Source: Oscillatoria acuminata PCC 6304 (lineage in GTDB: Bacteria; Cyanobacteriota; Cyanobacteriia; Cyanobacteriales; Laspinemataceae). From it: a DNA stretch of 64,000 nucleotides. Shown here piece by piece: positions 54,428 through 63,407 of this stretch. The stretch is from NCBI RefSeq assembly GCF_000317105.1, contig NC_019693.1:1984001-2048000 (forward strand). The letters are read 5' to 3'. The notes beneath the pieces were generated by a model. It did not search any database, was not told the DNA's origin, and saw only the letters and a list, made by a program, of their open reading frames with translations. A program made the translations under genes and the position numbers. Positions within the stretch are counted from its first letter, which is position 1. The number at the start of each line of letters is the position of its first letter.

Positions 54428-55858
54428 ATGTTTGACGCGCTTGCTGAACGGTTAGAAGGAGCCTGGAAGAAACTTCGAGGGCAGGACAAAATTTCCGAAT
54501 CCAATATTCAAGAAGCCCTACGGGACGTTCGGCGCGCCCTTTTAGAAGCCGATGTCAACCTTCAGGTCGTCAAAGCATTTATTGCCGACGTTGAAGAGAA
54601 AGCGCTGGGTGCGGAAGTGGTTTCTGGGGTGCGACCGGACCAGCAGTTTATCAAGATTGTTTACGATGAACTGGTGGAAGTCATGGGGGAAAGTAACGTT
54701 CCCCTGGCGCAAGCAGAGACTGCCCCGACGGTTGTGTTGATGGCCGGATTGCAAGGGACAGGTAAAACCACTGCGACGGCTAAATTGGCTTTACATCTGA
54801 GAAAGCAAAATCGCACGACCCTGTTGGTGGCAACGGACATTTATCGACCGGCGGCGATCGACCAATTGCTGACCCTGGGGAAACAGATTGATGTGCCGGT
54901 GTTTGAACTGGGGACTGATGCGGACCCGGTGGAAATTGCGCGGCAGGGGATTCAACACGCCGTGGCGATCGGGGTGGATACGGTGATTGTGGATACTGCC
55001 GGTCGTCTGCAAATTGATGCAGATATGATGGCGGAGTTGGCCCAGATTAAAGAGACGATCCAACCTCATGAAACCCTGTTAGTGGTGGATGCCATGACGG
55101 GTCAAGAGGCGGCGAATCTCACCCGGACCTTTAATGATGAAATTGGCATCACTGGGGCGATTCTGACCAAATTGGATGGGGATACCCGTGGGGGGGCGGC
55201 CCTTTCGGTGCGGCAACTGTCGGGACAACCGATTAAATTTGTCGGGGTTGGGGAAAAGGTAGAGGCCCTACAGCCCTTTTATCCCGATCGCATGGCATCT
55301 CGGATTCTCGGCATGGGTGACGTGCTCACCCTAGTCGAACGGGCGGCAGAGCAAGTGGACCTTGCCGATGCCGAGAAGATGCAGCAAAAGATTTTGCAGG
55401 CGCAATTTGACTTTAACGACTTCCTCAAGCAGATGCGCTTGATGAAGAATATGGGGTCGTTAGGCGGATTGCTGAAAATGATTCCCGGCGTTGGGAAAAT
55501 CTCCGATGACCAGTTGTCCAAGGGCGAGTCTCAGCTTAAAAGTGCTGAGGCGATGATTAATTCCATGACGGCCCAGGAACGGGTAAATCCTGATTTGTTA
55601 GCGGGTTCTCCCTCCCGGCGTAAACGGGTGGCCCGGGGTTCCGGTCATGATGATGCAGCAGTGACTAAGCTGGTAACGGATTTCTCCCGAATGCGAATGA
55701 TGATGCAGCGCATGGGTCAAGGGGACTTGACTGGGATGCCGGGAATGGGAGGAATGTTCGGCCCCGGAGGGGGACAACCCGGACGAGGGGGCTATCCTGG
55801 GGGTCCTGGGAAGAAGAAAAAGAAAGCCAAGAAGAAAAAGGGCTTTGGGGAACTGTAA
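54428..55858 (+). CDS. ffh: Signal recognition particle protein Ffh
   Basis: A 476-aa GTPase that targets nascent membrane proteins. The ATG at 54428 (MFDALAERLEGAWKKLRGQD) is the family start, although the frame is open for 85 more codons upstream. The NG domain has G1 GLQGTGKTTATAKLA near residue 103, DTAGRLQID near 186 and TKLDGDTRGG near 244. The M domain (from about 320) includes LGGLLKMIPGVGK and a methionine-rich C-terminus (MRMMMQRMGQGDLTGMPGMG). The tail ends in a Lys-rich cluster. It is followed by rpsP and a KH-domain gene, a common cyanobacterial order. Confidence 0.97.
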   Translation: MFDALAERLEGAWKKLRGQDKISESNIQEALRDVRRALLEADVNLQVVKAFIADVEEKALGAEVVSGVRPDQQFIKIVYDELVEVMGESNVPLAQAETAPTVVLMAGLQGTGKTTATAKLALHLRKQNRTTLLVATDIYRPAAIDQLLTLGKQIDVPVFELGTDADPVEIARQGIQHAVAIGVDTVIVDTAGRLQIDADMMAELAQIKETIQPHETLLVVDAMTGQEAANLTRTFNDEIGITGAILTKLDGDTRGGAALSVRQLSGQPIKFVGVGEKVEALQPFYPDRMASRILGMGDVLTLVERAAEQVDLADAEKMQQKILQAQFDFNDFLKQMRLMKNMGSLGGLLKMIPGVGKISDDQLSKGESQLKSAEAMINSMTAQERVNPDLLAGSPSRRKRVARGSGHDDAAVTKLVTDFSRMRMMMQRMGQGDLTGMPGMGGMFGPGGGQPGRGGYPGGPGKKKKKAKKKKGFGEL

Positions 55859-55860
55859 CT

Positions 55861-55878
55861 GACCTGTTCCCACAGGTC
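55861..55878 (+). terminator. Short hairpin after ffh
   Basis: GACCTGT (55861-55867), loop TCCC, ACAGGTC (55872-55878), two bases after the stop. It has no long T-run and may only attenuate read-through into rpsP. Confidence 0.4.
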
Positions 55879-55914
55879 TAGGGTTTTCAAGTCGGTTCTG
55901 GGAGCTAAGGGAGA

Positions 55915-55981
55915 AGAAACCGGGTTTCTGGCCCTGATTTTTGGGCAATGGACAGAGATTTTTGTCAGAAACCCAGTTTCT
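55915..55981. repeat. GAAACCGGGTTTC-family repeat between ffh and rpsP
   Basis: AGAAACCGGGTTTCT (55915-55929) and AGAAACCCAGTTTCT (55967-55981) are separated by 37 nt. It is the same family as 24747-24910. Confidence 0.7.
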
Positions 55982-56134
55982 GATCGCGGTTGTGTTGATG
56001 CCTTATAAGATGCTATAATCAATGACTTTGCAGCGGAAATTTGGTAGAGGGAATGTTGTAGATGCTGACCCTCAGAAACAGTTAAGCTGTAATGTGATGG
56101 CCTAGAATGGTTACGAAAAAGAAGTAGGAGCAAG

Positions 56135-56395
56135 ATGATCAAAATTCGATTGAAGAGATTCGGTAAGAAAAAAGAAGTCAGCTATCGGATTGTGGCGATG
56201 CAGAGCACGACTCGTCGGGATGGACGTCCTTTAGAAGAATTGGGATTCTACAATCCGAGAAATGATGAAACTCGTCTGAATGTCCCCGCCCTGGTGAAGC
56301 GACTGCAACAAGGCGCTCAACCCACCGAGACGGTGCGTCACATTCTTGAGAAAGCCAATGTCTTTGAACAGGTCAATGCCAGAACCCCTTCCTAA
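56135..56395 (+). CDS. rpsP: 30S ribosomal protein S16
   Basis: An 86-aa ribosomal protein, standard length. It begins with the family pattern [20 protein letters not shown] and continues [29 protein letters not shown] precedes the ATG. S16 binds 16S rRNA and helps 30S assembly. The KH-domain gene overlaps its 3' end, so both are translated from one message. Confidence 0.98.
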   Translation: MIKIRLKRFGKKKEVSYRIVAMQSTTRRDGRPLEELGFYNPRNDETRLNVPALVKRLQQGAQPTETVRHILEKANVFEQVNARTPS

Positions 56396-56813
56396 TTCTA
56401 TCAACGAACCACTCACTCCCCAAGCAGCATCTGAGGGCGAGAAAAAAAAGTCTAGCCCCGATTATGGCGGGTTAGTACGATTTCTGGTGGAACCGTTGCT
56501 AGAAACACCAGACACATTACGAGTGGATTGCGAGTTGTTGGCAAGTGTCCCGAAAGTCTGGATTCGCATGGCGTTTGAGGATCCAGAAAAAGGGCGCGTG
56601 TTTGGGCGCGGCGGACGCAATATGCACGCGGTGCGAACAATATTAGAAGCAGCAGCGAAGGATGCAGGGGAATCGATTTATTTAGATATCTATGGGGGGT
56701 GGCCGAGCGATCGCTCAACGTCATCGGAAATTTCCGCCTCTAAACCGACGGTAAGTCCAGCCCTGCGAAATGGTCCGGTTCGTGCTGCCCCCAAACGTGC
56801 CGATCGCTCCTAA
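56376..56813 (+). CDS. KH domain RNA-binding protein (KhpA-like)
   Basis: From ATG 56376 the protein has 145 aa; earlier in-frame starts (TTG 56346, ATG 56358) are possible. The chosen start overlaps rpsP by 20 bp. A disordered N-terminus of about 32 residues leads into [20 protein letters not shown] and a type II KH domain with the RNA-binding loop as [18 protein letters not shown] (about residues 78-95). KhpA-type proteins follow rpsP in many bacteria and bind small RNAs and mRNAs. The C-terminal 30 residues are Ser/Pro-rich. A terminator follows at 56932. Confidence 0.9.
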   Translation: MPEPLPNSINEPLTPQAASEGEKKKSSPDYGGLVRFLVEPLLETPDTLRVDCELLASVPKVWIRMAFEDPEKGRVFGRGGRNMHAVRTILEAAAKDAGESIYLDIYGGWPSDRSTSSEISASKPTVSPALRNGPVRAAPKRADRS

Positions 56814-56931
56814 GCGATGCGATCGCCCAGTAGCTTGGGAGGAGGAGTGGGGCAGTCGCACTCGTGTTCCAGCCCCGCTTCCCCAAGACTTATCTCGTTT
56901 TCCCGCACCGATATTCTCAAAGTTCTCTGTC

Positions 56932-56975
56932 AAGACGCCTGTTTGCAGCCCGATTTGCAAAGAAGGCGTCTTTTT
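56932..56975 (+). terminator. Terminator of the ffh-rpsP-KH operon
   Basis: AAGACGCCT (56932-56940) pairs with AGGCGTCTT (56964-56972), with an inner TTTGCA/TGCAAA stem, followed by TTT and a second T-rich stretch. Confidence 0.75.
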
Positions 56976-57010
56976 GCATTTTTTAAAACTTTACCTGTAA
57001 TGGATATGGC

Positions 57011-57964
57011 ATGGAAGAAAATACAACCCTTGAACTCCCTTCTCAAGAAAGCGCCTTAGCCCTCAGTGGCGATCGCGAGGAAAACCTCAAACTCTTATCC
57101 AAACAAACCGGGGCCCGAGTCGTTCTGCGCGGACAAGATTTATTCATCCAAGGCACCCCCAACCAAATCGAACTCTGCACTCGCTTAGTGCGATCGCTCT
57201 CGGACCTCTGGATAGCAGGTAAACCCATCACCAACGTTGATATCCTCACCGCCCGTCACGCCTTGGATACCCAACGCCAGGACGAACTCAGCGAAATGCG
57301 CCAAGATATCCTCGCCAAAAACCGCCGGGGTGAAGAAATTCGCGCCAAAACCTTTCGCCAGCGGTCCTACATCAAAGCCATCCGCAGCCATGATCTGACA
57401 TTTTGCATTGGTCCAGCAGGCACCGGCAAAACCTTCCTCGCCACCATCCTCGCCGCCCAATCCCTCCTCGCCAATGACTACGAACGGCTAATTTTAACTC
57501 GCCCTGCCGTAGAAGCAGGGGAAAAACTCGGCTTCCTTCCCGGGGACTTGCAACAAAAAATTAATCCCTATCTGCGCCCCCTCTACGATGCCCTCTATGA
57601 AGTCATCGAACCCGAAAAAATCGCCAACCTCATGGAACGCGGCATCATTGAAGTTGCCCCCCTCGCCTATATGCGGGGACGCACCCTCAATCGTTCTTTC
57701 GTCATCCTCGATGAAGCGCAAAACACCACCCCCGCCCAAATGAAAATGGTTTTAACCCGCCTTGGGTTTAAATCCCGCATGGTAGTCACCGGAGACATTA
57801 CCCAAACCGATTTACCCATGCATCAGCAGTCCGGTTTAAATGTCGCCAAAAATATCCTGCAAAATGTAGAAGGTATTGCCTTTTGCAACCTCTCTCAAGC
57901 TGATGTGGTCCGCAATCCTCTGGTTCAGCGGATCGTCGCCGCCTATGAAAGCCATGATAAATAG
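57011..57964 (+). CDS. phoH: PhoH family protein
   Basis: A 317-aa cytoplasmic P-loop ATPase. The N-terminal 100 residues contain a KH-like fold (VVLRGQDLFIQGTPNQIEL). Walker A is IGPAGTGKTFLATILAA near residue 133, and Walker B is FVILDEAQNTTPAQMKM near 234. The segment LTRPAVEAGEKLGFLPGDLQ near 162 is diagnostic for PhoH. PhoH proteins have been linked to RNA metabolism together with ribosome factors; the exact role is unclear. The downstream DUF6816 gene overlaps its stop, indicating co-transcription. The gene begins 39 bp after the upstream operon's terminator. Confidence 0.95.
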   Translation: MEENTTLELPSQESALALSGDREENLKLLSKQTGARVVLRGQDLFIQGTPNQIELCTRLVRSLSDLWIAGKPITNVDILTARHALDTQRQDELSEMRQDILAKNRRGEEIRAKTFRQRSYIKAIRSHDLTFCIGPAGTGKTFLATILAAQSLLANDYERLILTRPAVEAGEKLGFLPGDLQQKINPYLRPLYDALYEVIEPEKIANLMERGIIEVAPLAYMRGRTLNRSFVILDEAQNTTPAQMKMVLTRLGFKSRMVVTGDITQTDLPMHQQSGLNVAKNILQNVEGIAFCNLSQADVVRNPLVQRIVAAYESHDK

Positions 57965-58745
57965 GGGAATATCCCTCTGTTTGATGGTGTTAATTCTGCT
58001 ATTCATCCCTGGGAATGCTCTAGCGGGACCCCTAGCGGACCGTTTGCAAGCCTTTCCCAATTGGCAGAGTAAACCTGTGGTTTCTGTGGCAGAGGGAGAT
58101 TTGATTTATCCTGACTGGATCAAAGGGACTTGGGATGTAACCAGTACCCTAATTGAACAGATTGCCCCCCTCGCGCCGAGTCTGGTGACCCCTGGATTTG
58201 AGAAGAATCAAGCCTATTTGAATCAGCCAGTGCAATTTCAGGTGCGATTTGTGCAGGGGTTGCGATTGAATCCGGGGAGATGGCGGGGAATCCCAATTCC
58301 GGTTTCTAGGAATCAGACGGTGGTTGCCGATCGCGCCTTTAATGGGTTAAAAATTGCCCAAGCCTATTTGGGCAGTCGGGCGGTGGAATCGGTCAAAGTT
58401 GACCCAGAGAATCCGAACCGACAGATTACGGTTTTGAATGGCGATCGCCAACTGGTATCCCTGGTAACCGGCAGAGGCAGCGAAATTCCTGCACCGGATC
58501 AGTTTATCTCCACAGAAATTACCCAGCAGATTTTTCGCCGCCAACCGCAGATTTATCTCAATGAAGTGGAAACCACCACCCACTATCAACGGGGGAAGGA
58601 TGCGCCAGAGAAAATTACTGCCAATCAAATCACGGCGATTTATTTATCCCCCCAGGATCCGGATTACTTTGCAGCCGGAGGCAAGGCGATCGCGCTTTAT
58701 CGCTATCAATTACAATTATCTCCTGTTGCCACACCGAACCGATAG
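57954..58745 (+). CDS. DUF6816 family exported protein
   Basis: From ATG 57954, overlapping phoH by 11 bp, the protein has 263 aa. The first 25 residues are a signal peptide (ISLCLMVLILLFIPGNALAG) that would place it in the thylakoid lumen or periplasm. The mature part begins PLADRLQAFPNWQSKPVV and has DLIYPDWIKGTWDVTSTLIE, a pattern typical of this cyanobacterial and plastid family of unknown function. An ATG three codons upstream (57945) is also possible. It is followed by a large inverted-repeat element, so its transcript likely ends there. Confidence 0.82.
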   Translation: MINRGISLCLMVLILLFIPGNALAGPLADRLQAFPNWQSKPVVSVAEGDLIYPDWIKGTWDVTSTLIEQIAPLAPSLVTPGFEKNQAYLNQPVQFQVRFVQGLRLNPGRWRGIPIPVSRNQTVVADRAFNGLKIAQAYLGSRAVESVKVDPENPNRQITVLNGDRQLVSLVTGRGSEIPAPDQFISTEITQQIFRRQPQIYLNEVETTTHYQRGKDAPEKITANQITAIYLSPQDPDYFAAGGKAIALYRYQLQLSPVATPNR

Positions 58746-58820
58746 GTGATACCCAAGCATTGGCAAAAACCCACACCCTCAAGGGGTCGGTTCTAGCCAC
58801 GGCGATCGAATAAAGTAAGA

Positions 58821-59099
58821 TTAAACTGACATCTTGGACCTGCGGCAACACCCGGCGGGGGTTTAAACCATAGCCCTGTCAAGGTGTATTTGTAGGGGCG
58901 TATTGCATACGCCCTAGGGCGCTTCTCGAAGCGCCCCTACAATTCACAACGATGAGGGATTCAATTGACTGTTAAAGAGGGCGTATGCAATACGCCCCTA
59001 CAACAAACAACGATTTTTCGTCATGCAATTTACCACCTTGACAGGGCTATGGTTTAAACCCCCGTCGGGTGTTGCCACAGGTCCAAAATGTCAGATTAA
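58821..59099. repeat. 279-bp MITE-like element with 66-bp inverted arms
   Basis: The left arm (58821-58886) and right arm (59034-59099) pair at 62 of 66 positions. The inner end contains TAGCCCTGTCAAGGTG, shared with the element at 8801-9018. The interior has GTATTGCATACGCCC (58900-58914) with its inverted copy GGGCGTATGCAATACGCCCC around 58980-58997, and a hairpin GGGCGCTTCTCGAAGCGCCC (58917-58936). No coding capacity. It ends 23 bp before the TTG start of the ABC transporter gene. Confidence 0.85.
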
Positions 59100-59122
59100 C
59101 CCTCAATTATTAACGCCTAAAA

Positions 59123-60880
59123 TTGTCTCGATCGCATTATTGGTTACTGCTGCCTTACCTGCGTCCCCACTGGAACACCATCATCCGGGCGCTGATTTGT
59201 ACGTTGATTTTTACCGTCTTTTGGCCTTTACAAGCCTGGTTAGCCGGTCGGATTGCTAATTTTATCGGGGCCGGGGATGTGGTGGCGATCGCCCGATTAG
59301 CGGGTATTGGTGCGCTCATTTTCTTGGGTCAAGGAATCGTCCAATATGGTCAAGATTCCCTCATGGCTTCTGCCGCCCTCTCCATCGCCCTCGACCTCCG
59401 CAAATCCATTTATAGCCACCTCCACAAGCTCAATCTCGGCTTTTTTGAAACCGCCAAAACCGGCGACCTTTCCTATCGCCTCACGGAAGATATTGACCGA
59501 ATTGGGGAAGTAGTCAATAAATTTTTCCATCAATTTGTGCCATGCGTTTTGCAACTGGTGGTGGTGGTAGGATACATGATTTATTTGAATTGGCAACTCA
59601 CTTTTGCCACCCTATTCATTGCCCCATTCATGGCTATTATTGTCAGTTGGTTCGGCAATAAATTATTAATTGTTTCCCGGCGCAGTCAAACCCAAATTTC
59701 TAATTTATCGGCGTTAATTTCTGAAGTTTTTAGTGGGATTCGCTTAGTTCAAGCCTTTGCTGCTGAAGACTATGAAATTGAGCGCTTTTCTAAAGAAGCC
59801 GAACATAATCGCCGGATGAAATATCGGGCAGAACAATTAAAGGCGATTCAGTTTCCTGTGGTGGGATTTTTAGAAGCCTTAAGTGTGTTATTGCTGTTTT
59901 TCCTGGGAGGATGGCAAATTTCCCAAGGAAATCTAACCGGGAGTGAATTTGTTAGTTATGTAGCAGCAGTGGCGTTGGTGATTAATCCCATTGCTTTGAC
60001 GACGAGTAATTATAACGAATTTAAACAGGCAGAGGCATCGGTAGACCGAATTTTTGAATTGTTTGCTGTGGAAGCAACGGTGGTGGAAAAACCTGGTGCA
60101 GTCGCCTTACCAGCAGTTACAGGAAAGGTGGAATATCGGAATGTTTCCTTTGCCTACGCTACCCAACCGCTTCTCAACCCCAAAAACCAAGAAGAAGTGC
60201 CGGTATTGCAAGGGTTAAGTTTATTGGCATCCCCAGGAGAGGCGATCGCCTTAGTCGGTGCTTCGGGGGCGGGTAAAACCACGTTAGTCAATCTTTTGCC
60301 TCGGTTTTATGATGTGAAATCAGGACAAATTCTGATTGATGGAATTGACATTCGAGATGTCACCATTCCCAGTTTACGCCGTCAAATTGGCATTGTTCCT
60401 CAGGAAACCATTTTATTTACGGGAAGTATTGCCCAAAATATTGCTTTTGGACAACTGGATTATCGGTTAGATGAGATTGAAGCAGCAGCGAAAATTGCGA
60501 ATGCGGATGAGTTTATTCAAAAACTGCCTGATGGGTATCAGAGTTGGGTAGGAGAAAGAGGGGTTAATTTATCTGGGGGTCAACGACAACGAATTGCGAT
60601 CGCCCGCGCGGTCCTTCTCAATCCCCGAATCCTCATCTTAGATGAAGCCACCTCTGCCTTAGATTCCGAATCGGAAGCGTTAGTCCAAGAAGCATTAGAA
60701 CGGTTAATGCAAAATCGCACCGTATTTATTATCGCTCACCGTCTCGGCACTGTCCGTCGCGCCGATCGCATTTTAGTCATGGAAAAAGGACAAATTATCG
60801 AATCTGGAACCCATCAGGAACTATTGGAACGAGAGGGACAATATGCTAAATTTTACGCCCAACAGTTTGAGAGGGGATAA
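59123..60880 (+). CDS. ABC exporter, fused permease and ATPase
   Basis: A 585-aa half-transporter of the MsbA/ABCB type that works as a homodimer. Six transmembrane helices occupy residues about 15-310. The ATPase domain has Walker A LVGASGAGKTTLVNLLP near 379, signature VNLSGGQRQRIAIARA near 487, Walker B ILILDEATSALDSES near 508 and a switch His in IIAHRLGTVRR near 541. The start is TTG; an in-frame stop lies just 9 bp before it, so no upstream start exists. The substrate cannot be read; lipids and peptides are typical. The 279-bp repeat element sits directly upstream and may have altered its leader. A bidirectional terminator follows. Confidence 0.94.
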   Translation: MSRSHYWLLLPYLRPHWNTIIRALICTLIFTVFWPLQAWLAGRIANFIGAGDVVAIARLAGIGALIFLGQGIVQYGQDSLMASAALSIALDLRKSIYSHLHKLNLGFFETAKTGDLSYRLTEDIDRIGEVVNKFFHQFVPCVLQLVVVVGYMIYLNWQLTFATLFIAPFMAIIVSWFGNKLLIVSRRSQTQISNLSALISEVFSGIRLVQAFAAEDYEIERFSKEAEHNRRMKYRAEQLKAIQFPVVGFLEALSVLLLFFLGGWQISQGNLTGSEFVSYVAAVALVINPIALTTSNYNEFKQAEASVDRIFELFAVEATVVEKPGAVALPAVTGKVEYRNVSFAYATQPLLNPKNQEEVPVLQGLSLLASPGEAIALVGASGAGKTTLVNLLPRFYDVKSGQILIDGIDIRDVTIPSLRRQIGIVPQETILFTGSIAQNIAFGQLDYRLDEIEAAAKIANADEFIQKLPDGYQSWVGERGVNLSGGQRQRIAIARAVLLNPRILILDEATSALDSESEALVQEALERLMQNRTVFIIAHRLGTVRRADRILVMEKGQIIESGTHQELLEREGQYAKFYAQQFERG

Positions 60881-60883
60881 CTC

Positions 60884-60918
60884 AAAACCCCCGAAGATTT
60901 TAAATCCTCGGGGGTTTT
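60884..60918. terminator. Bidirectional terminator between ABC and cytochrome genes
   Basis: AAAACCCCCGA (60884-60894) and TCGGGGGTTTT (60908-60918) form a perfect stem with A/T flanks on both sides. Confidence 0.88.
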
Positions 60919-60923
60919 GTTGT

Positions 60924-61382
60924 TTAAAGACTTTCAACATATTCTAATAAATCCGCCATATCTTGAGGATTCGGTTGAAATTGGGGCATTGGCGGCGTTT
61001 TGCCCCCTGTTACCTGATTAATAATGCCGACGGGGGATTTCCTTTGAGAAACCCCGGTAAGGCTGGGTCCCACCTGCCGTCCATTCTGGATGCCATGACA
61101 ACCCGCACAGTTCATTTGAAAGATAGCATGACCCCGAACCGAGTCTCCATCGAGGGTTAGGACCGTTTTCACATAAGGATCCGAGACTTGTAATTGTATG
61201 GCGAGAATAATCCCGAGGACAATACCCACCAGAATAAAGCCAATGACTGTGCTTCGCGCACCAAAGGCGATCGCCCCACTTGTGATGGGACAAGGTTCTA
61301 CTGCTTCAGGTTTGGCGAGATCGTTAGTCAAGGTTAAGGTGGTTTTCAAGGGATGTACAAATATTGTATTATTTTCTAACAT
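60924..61382 (-). CDS. cytM: Membrane-anchored cytochrome c, CytM-like
   Basis: A 152-aa protein with one transmembrane helix (about residues 45-64, VIGFILVGIVLGIILAIQL) and a class I cytochrome c domain: heme motif NCAGCHG with Cys92, Cys95 and His96, and the distal Met in GGKTPPMPQF near 129. CytM is a cyanobacterial thylakoid or plasma-membrane cytochrome that affects respiration and photosynthesis switching. The N-terminal region is about 40 residues longer than I remember for CytM; no later Met start exists before the heme site, so it seems real or the start is a GTG/TTG codon. It is divergent from petG, about 200 bp away. Confidence 0.82.
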   Translation of the reverse strand: MLENNTIFVHPLKTTLTLTNDLAKPEAVEPCPITSGAIAFGARSTVIGFILVGIVLGIILAIQLQVSDPYVKTVLTLDGDSVRGHAIFQMNCAGCHGIQNGRQVGPSLTGVSQRKSPVGIINQVTGGKTPPMPQFQPNPQDMADLLEYVESL

Positions 61383-61585
61383 ATCTTAAAACTTGAGATC
61401 ACAATGGGCATGGACTGGCAATTTTGGCGGACCCCTGGGCGACTGGCGCAGATGGCCTGATGTGGAACTCCGCTAGTCTGGAAACCTGGACGCGCCCTTT
61501 TGAGCAGACTCTCTGGAGATGAGAGAATTGCAAGAAACCTTTACATATTAAAATATAACCCTAGTTGCAAAGGAGATTCATAGAC

Positions 61586-61699
61586 GTGGTTGAACCGTTA
61601 CTGTCTGGCATCGTGTTGGGTTTGGTTGTGGTGACTCTAGCTGGTTTGTTTTTCGCCGCTTACCAGCAGTACAAGCGCGGGAACGATTTGGGTTTGTAA
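61586..61699 (+). CDS. petG: Cytochrome b6f complex subunit V (PetG)
   Basis: A 37-aa single-helix subunit: GTG at 61586 (first residues [12 protein letters not shown]) to TAA at 61697-61699. AAGGAG sits about 13 nt before the start. The sequence matches PetG closely: [20 protein letters not shown] is the helix and cytosolic end. PetG is required for assembly of the b6f complex, which passes electrons between photosystems. It is followed by a strong hairpin shared with the convergent rsmD gene. Confidence 0.95.
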   Translation: MVEPLLSGIVLGLVVVTLAGLFFAAYQQYKRGNDLGL

Positions 61700-61720
61700 A
61701 CCAGTCGCTGATTCCTGACT

Positions 61721-61778
61721 AAAACAATAGCGATCGCCGCTTTCGGGTCCTGAACCTGCCAGAGGCGATCGCTGTTTT
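61721..61778. terminator. HIP1-containing terminator between petG and rsmD
   Basis: AAAACAATAGCGATCGCC (61721-61738) and GGCGATCGCTGTTTT (61764-61778) pair with one small bulge, and the plus strand ends in TTTT. Both arms include a HIP1 core. It overlaps the last base pairs of rsmD. Confidence 0.75.
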
Positions 61779-62334
61779 AATTGAATGACTCATCGGATAA
61801 CCCGATGAATGTGACTGTCGTATTGCTGTAACGCCGTTCCCGAATGATTTCCAGGGTGGGAATCGGGTCCAGGGTTAGGCGATCGCTGCGATGTTCCACC
61901 GCAATTTCCCCATCGGGTGCCAGGAGTTGATATTGGGCGATCGCCACCAACACAGGTTGATAAAGACTACTGGCATAAGGCGGATCGAAATACATCCGGT
62001 CAAATTGGCGACCCTGCAAAGATTTCAACCGCGCCATCACATCACCGCGCAGAATGTCCACCCTTTGATCCGCCTGCTTCACCCGTTGCAAATTTTCCCG
62101 AATAATCGCCAAGGCACGAGGGGACTGTTCCATCGCCACCACTTCTACAGCACCCCGACATAACGCCTCTGCACTCATCGTCCCGGCACCGGCACATAAA
62201 TCCAACCACCGACATCCAGCAATACTCCCTTGCCAAACATTAAACACCGCTTCGCGCACCCGTGCCGCAGTCGGTCGAGTTTGCTCACCGGGTAAAGTTT
62301 TCAGTAACCGATTACCATAAATTCTAAGGCTCAT
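61777..62334 (-). CDS. rsmD: 16S rRNA (guanine966-N2)-methyltransferase RsmD
   Basis: From ATG 62334 the protein has 185 aa, the usual RsmD length. A longer frame to 62481 would overlap the divergent Uma2 gene and has no family similarity. SAM-binding motif WLDLCAGAGTMSAEALCRGA is near residue 47, and the catalytic motif DRMYFDPPYASS near 117. RsmD methylates G966 of 16S rRNA. The N-terminal RIYGNRLLKTLPGEQTRPTA is typical. It is convergent with petG. Confidence 0.93.
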   Translation of the reverse strand: MSLRIYGNRLLKTLPGEQTRPTAARVREAVFNVWQGSIAGCRWLDLCAGAGTMSAEALCRGAVEVVAMEQSPRALAIIRENLQRVKQADQRVDILRGDVMARLKSLQGRQFDRMYFDPPYASSLYQPVLVAIAQYQLLAPDGEIAVEHRSDRLTLDPIPTLEIIRERRYSNTTVTFIGLSDESFN

Positions 62335-62386
62335 AATAATTAGGATAGTCGATTCAGGTCTAACCCGAATATCTGGAGGAAAAAGA

Positions 62387-63076
62387 ATGGTAAGAATTCC
62401 ACCAAACCGGACCGGAGAACCCCTGACGCCCCCCCCAGAATTAGGCGCTGTAGAGGATATTCCCTCCCTTATTTTACCCAATATCCGTTGGCAAACCTAC
62501 GAAGCACTTTTATTAGACTTAAAAGATAGTGGTGGGGTGAGGGTTGCCTATGACCAAGGAACGTTAGAACTTATGGTTCCATCACAAGAACATGAAAGCT
62601 ACAGTTTATCTATCCATGATTATATTGTCGTTTTGGCAGACGAGTTAAACCTCAATTTGATGAATTTAGGCTCTACTACCTGGAAAAGAGAAGATATTCA
62701 GCGCGGATTAGAACCGGATCAATGCTATTATATTCAAAATGAGCCTCGGGTGAGAAGTCAACTCAAAATTGACCTGACTGTAGACCCTCCGCCTGATTTA
62801 GTCCTTGAGGTGGATATCACCAGTGGGTCTCTCAACAAATTACCCATTTATCAATCCTTGAAAATCCCCGAAATTTGGCGCTACCGGCGCAGAGGTTTAG
62901 AAATCTTTGAGTTGCAGGGTGAGGAATACCTGCAAAGGGATTTCAGTCCGACATTTTCACCCATTACCGTTACTGCTGCGATTCCCGAATTTATTCAAAA
63001 AAGCCGCAGCATTGGACAAATGGCTGCATTGCGTTCCTTTAGAAATTGGGTGAAAGAGCAATTGCAGAATCAGTAA
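62387..63076 (+). CDS. Uma2 family (DUF820) putative endonuclease
   Basis: A 229-aa protein of the same Uma2 subtype as 9063-9728. Marks are RWQTYEALLLDLKDSGGVRV (about residues 34-53), EPDQCYYIQNEPRV (about 105-118), PPPDLVLEVDIT (about 134-145) and PEIWRYRRRGLEIFEL. GGAGGAAAAAG precedes the ATG. It lies 13 bp before the MNT antitoxin gene, so all three are probably one operon. A functional link to the toxin-antitoxin pair is not established. Confidence 0.88.
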   Translation: MVRIPPNRTGEPLTPPPELGAVEDIPSLILPNIRWQTYEALLLDLKDSGGVRVAYDQGTLELMVPSQEHESYSLSIHDYIVVLADELNLNLMNLGSTTWKREDIQRGLEPDQCYYIQNEPRVRSQLKIDLTVDPPPDLVLEVDITSGSLNKLPIYQSLKIPEIWRYRRRGLEIFELQGEEYLQRDFSPTFSPITVTAAIPEFIQKSRSIGQMAALRSFRNWVKEQLQNQ

Positions 63077-63089
63077 TGAAGGAGGAAAG

Positions 63090-63407
63090 ATGGTTAAAAC
63101 TAAAATTGAACTCCCAAAAGAGAAAATCGAGGCATTTTGTCACCAGTGGAAAATCACGGAATTTGCCTTGTTTGGTTCAGTCTTACGGGAAGATTTTCGC
63201 CCAGATAGCGATATTGATGTCCTGGTGACCTTTGCACCGGATGCAACAATTAGTTTACTAGATTTAGTCCGCATGGAGCAAGAATTAGAAGAACTTTTTC
63301 AGCGGGATGTGGACTTACTTAGCAAAGGGGCGATTCAAGAAAGCCATAACTGGATTCGACGCCAAGAAATTTTAGGAACGGCGGAGGTATTTTATGCAGC
63401 GGGATAA
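63090..63407 (+). CDS. MNT domain nucleotidyltransferase antitoxin (MntA-like)
   Basis: A 105-aa minimal nucleotidyltransferase. The active-site pattern GSVLREDFRPDSDIDVLV (about residues 28-45) carries GS-x10-D-x-D. MntA-type antitoxins neutralise HepT by transferring AMP to a Tyr next to its RNase motif. AAGGAGG precedes the ATG. It overlaps the HepT gene by 14 bp, the usual toxin-antitoxin layout. Confidence 0.92.
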   Translation: MVKTKIELPKEKIEAFCHQWKITEFALFGSVLREDFRPDSDIDVLVTFAPDATISLLDLVRMEQELEELFQRDVDLLSKGAIQESHNWIRRQEILGTAEVFYAAG

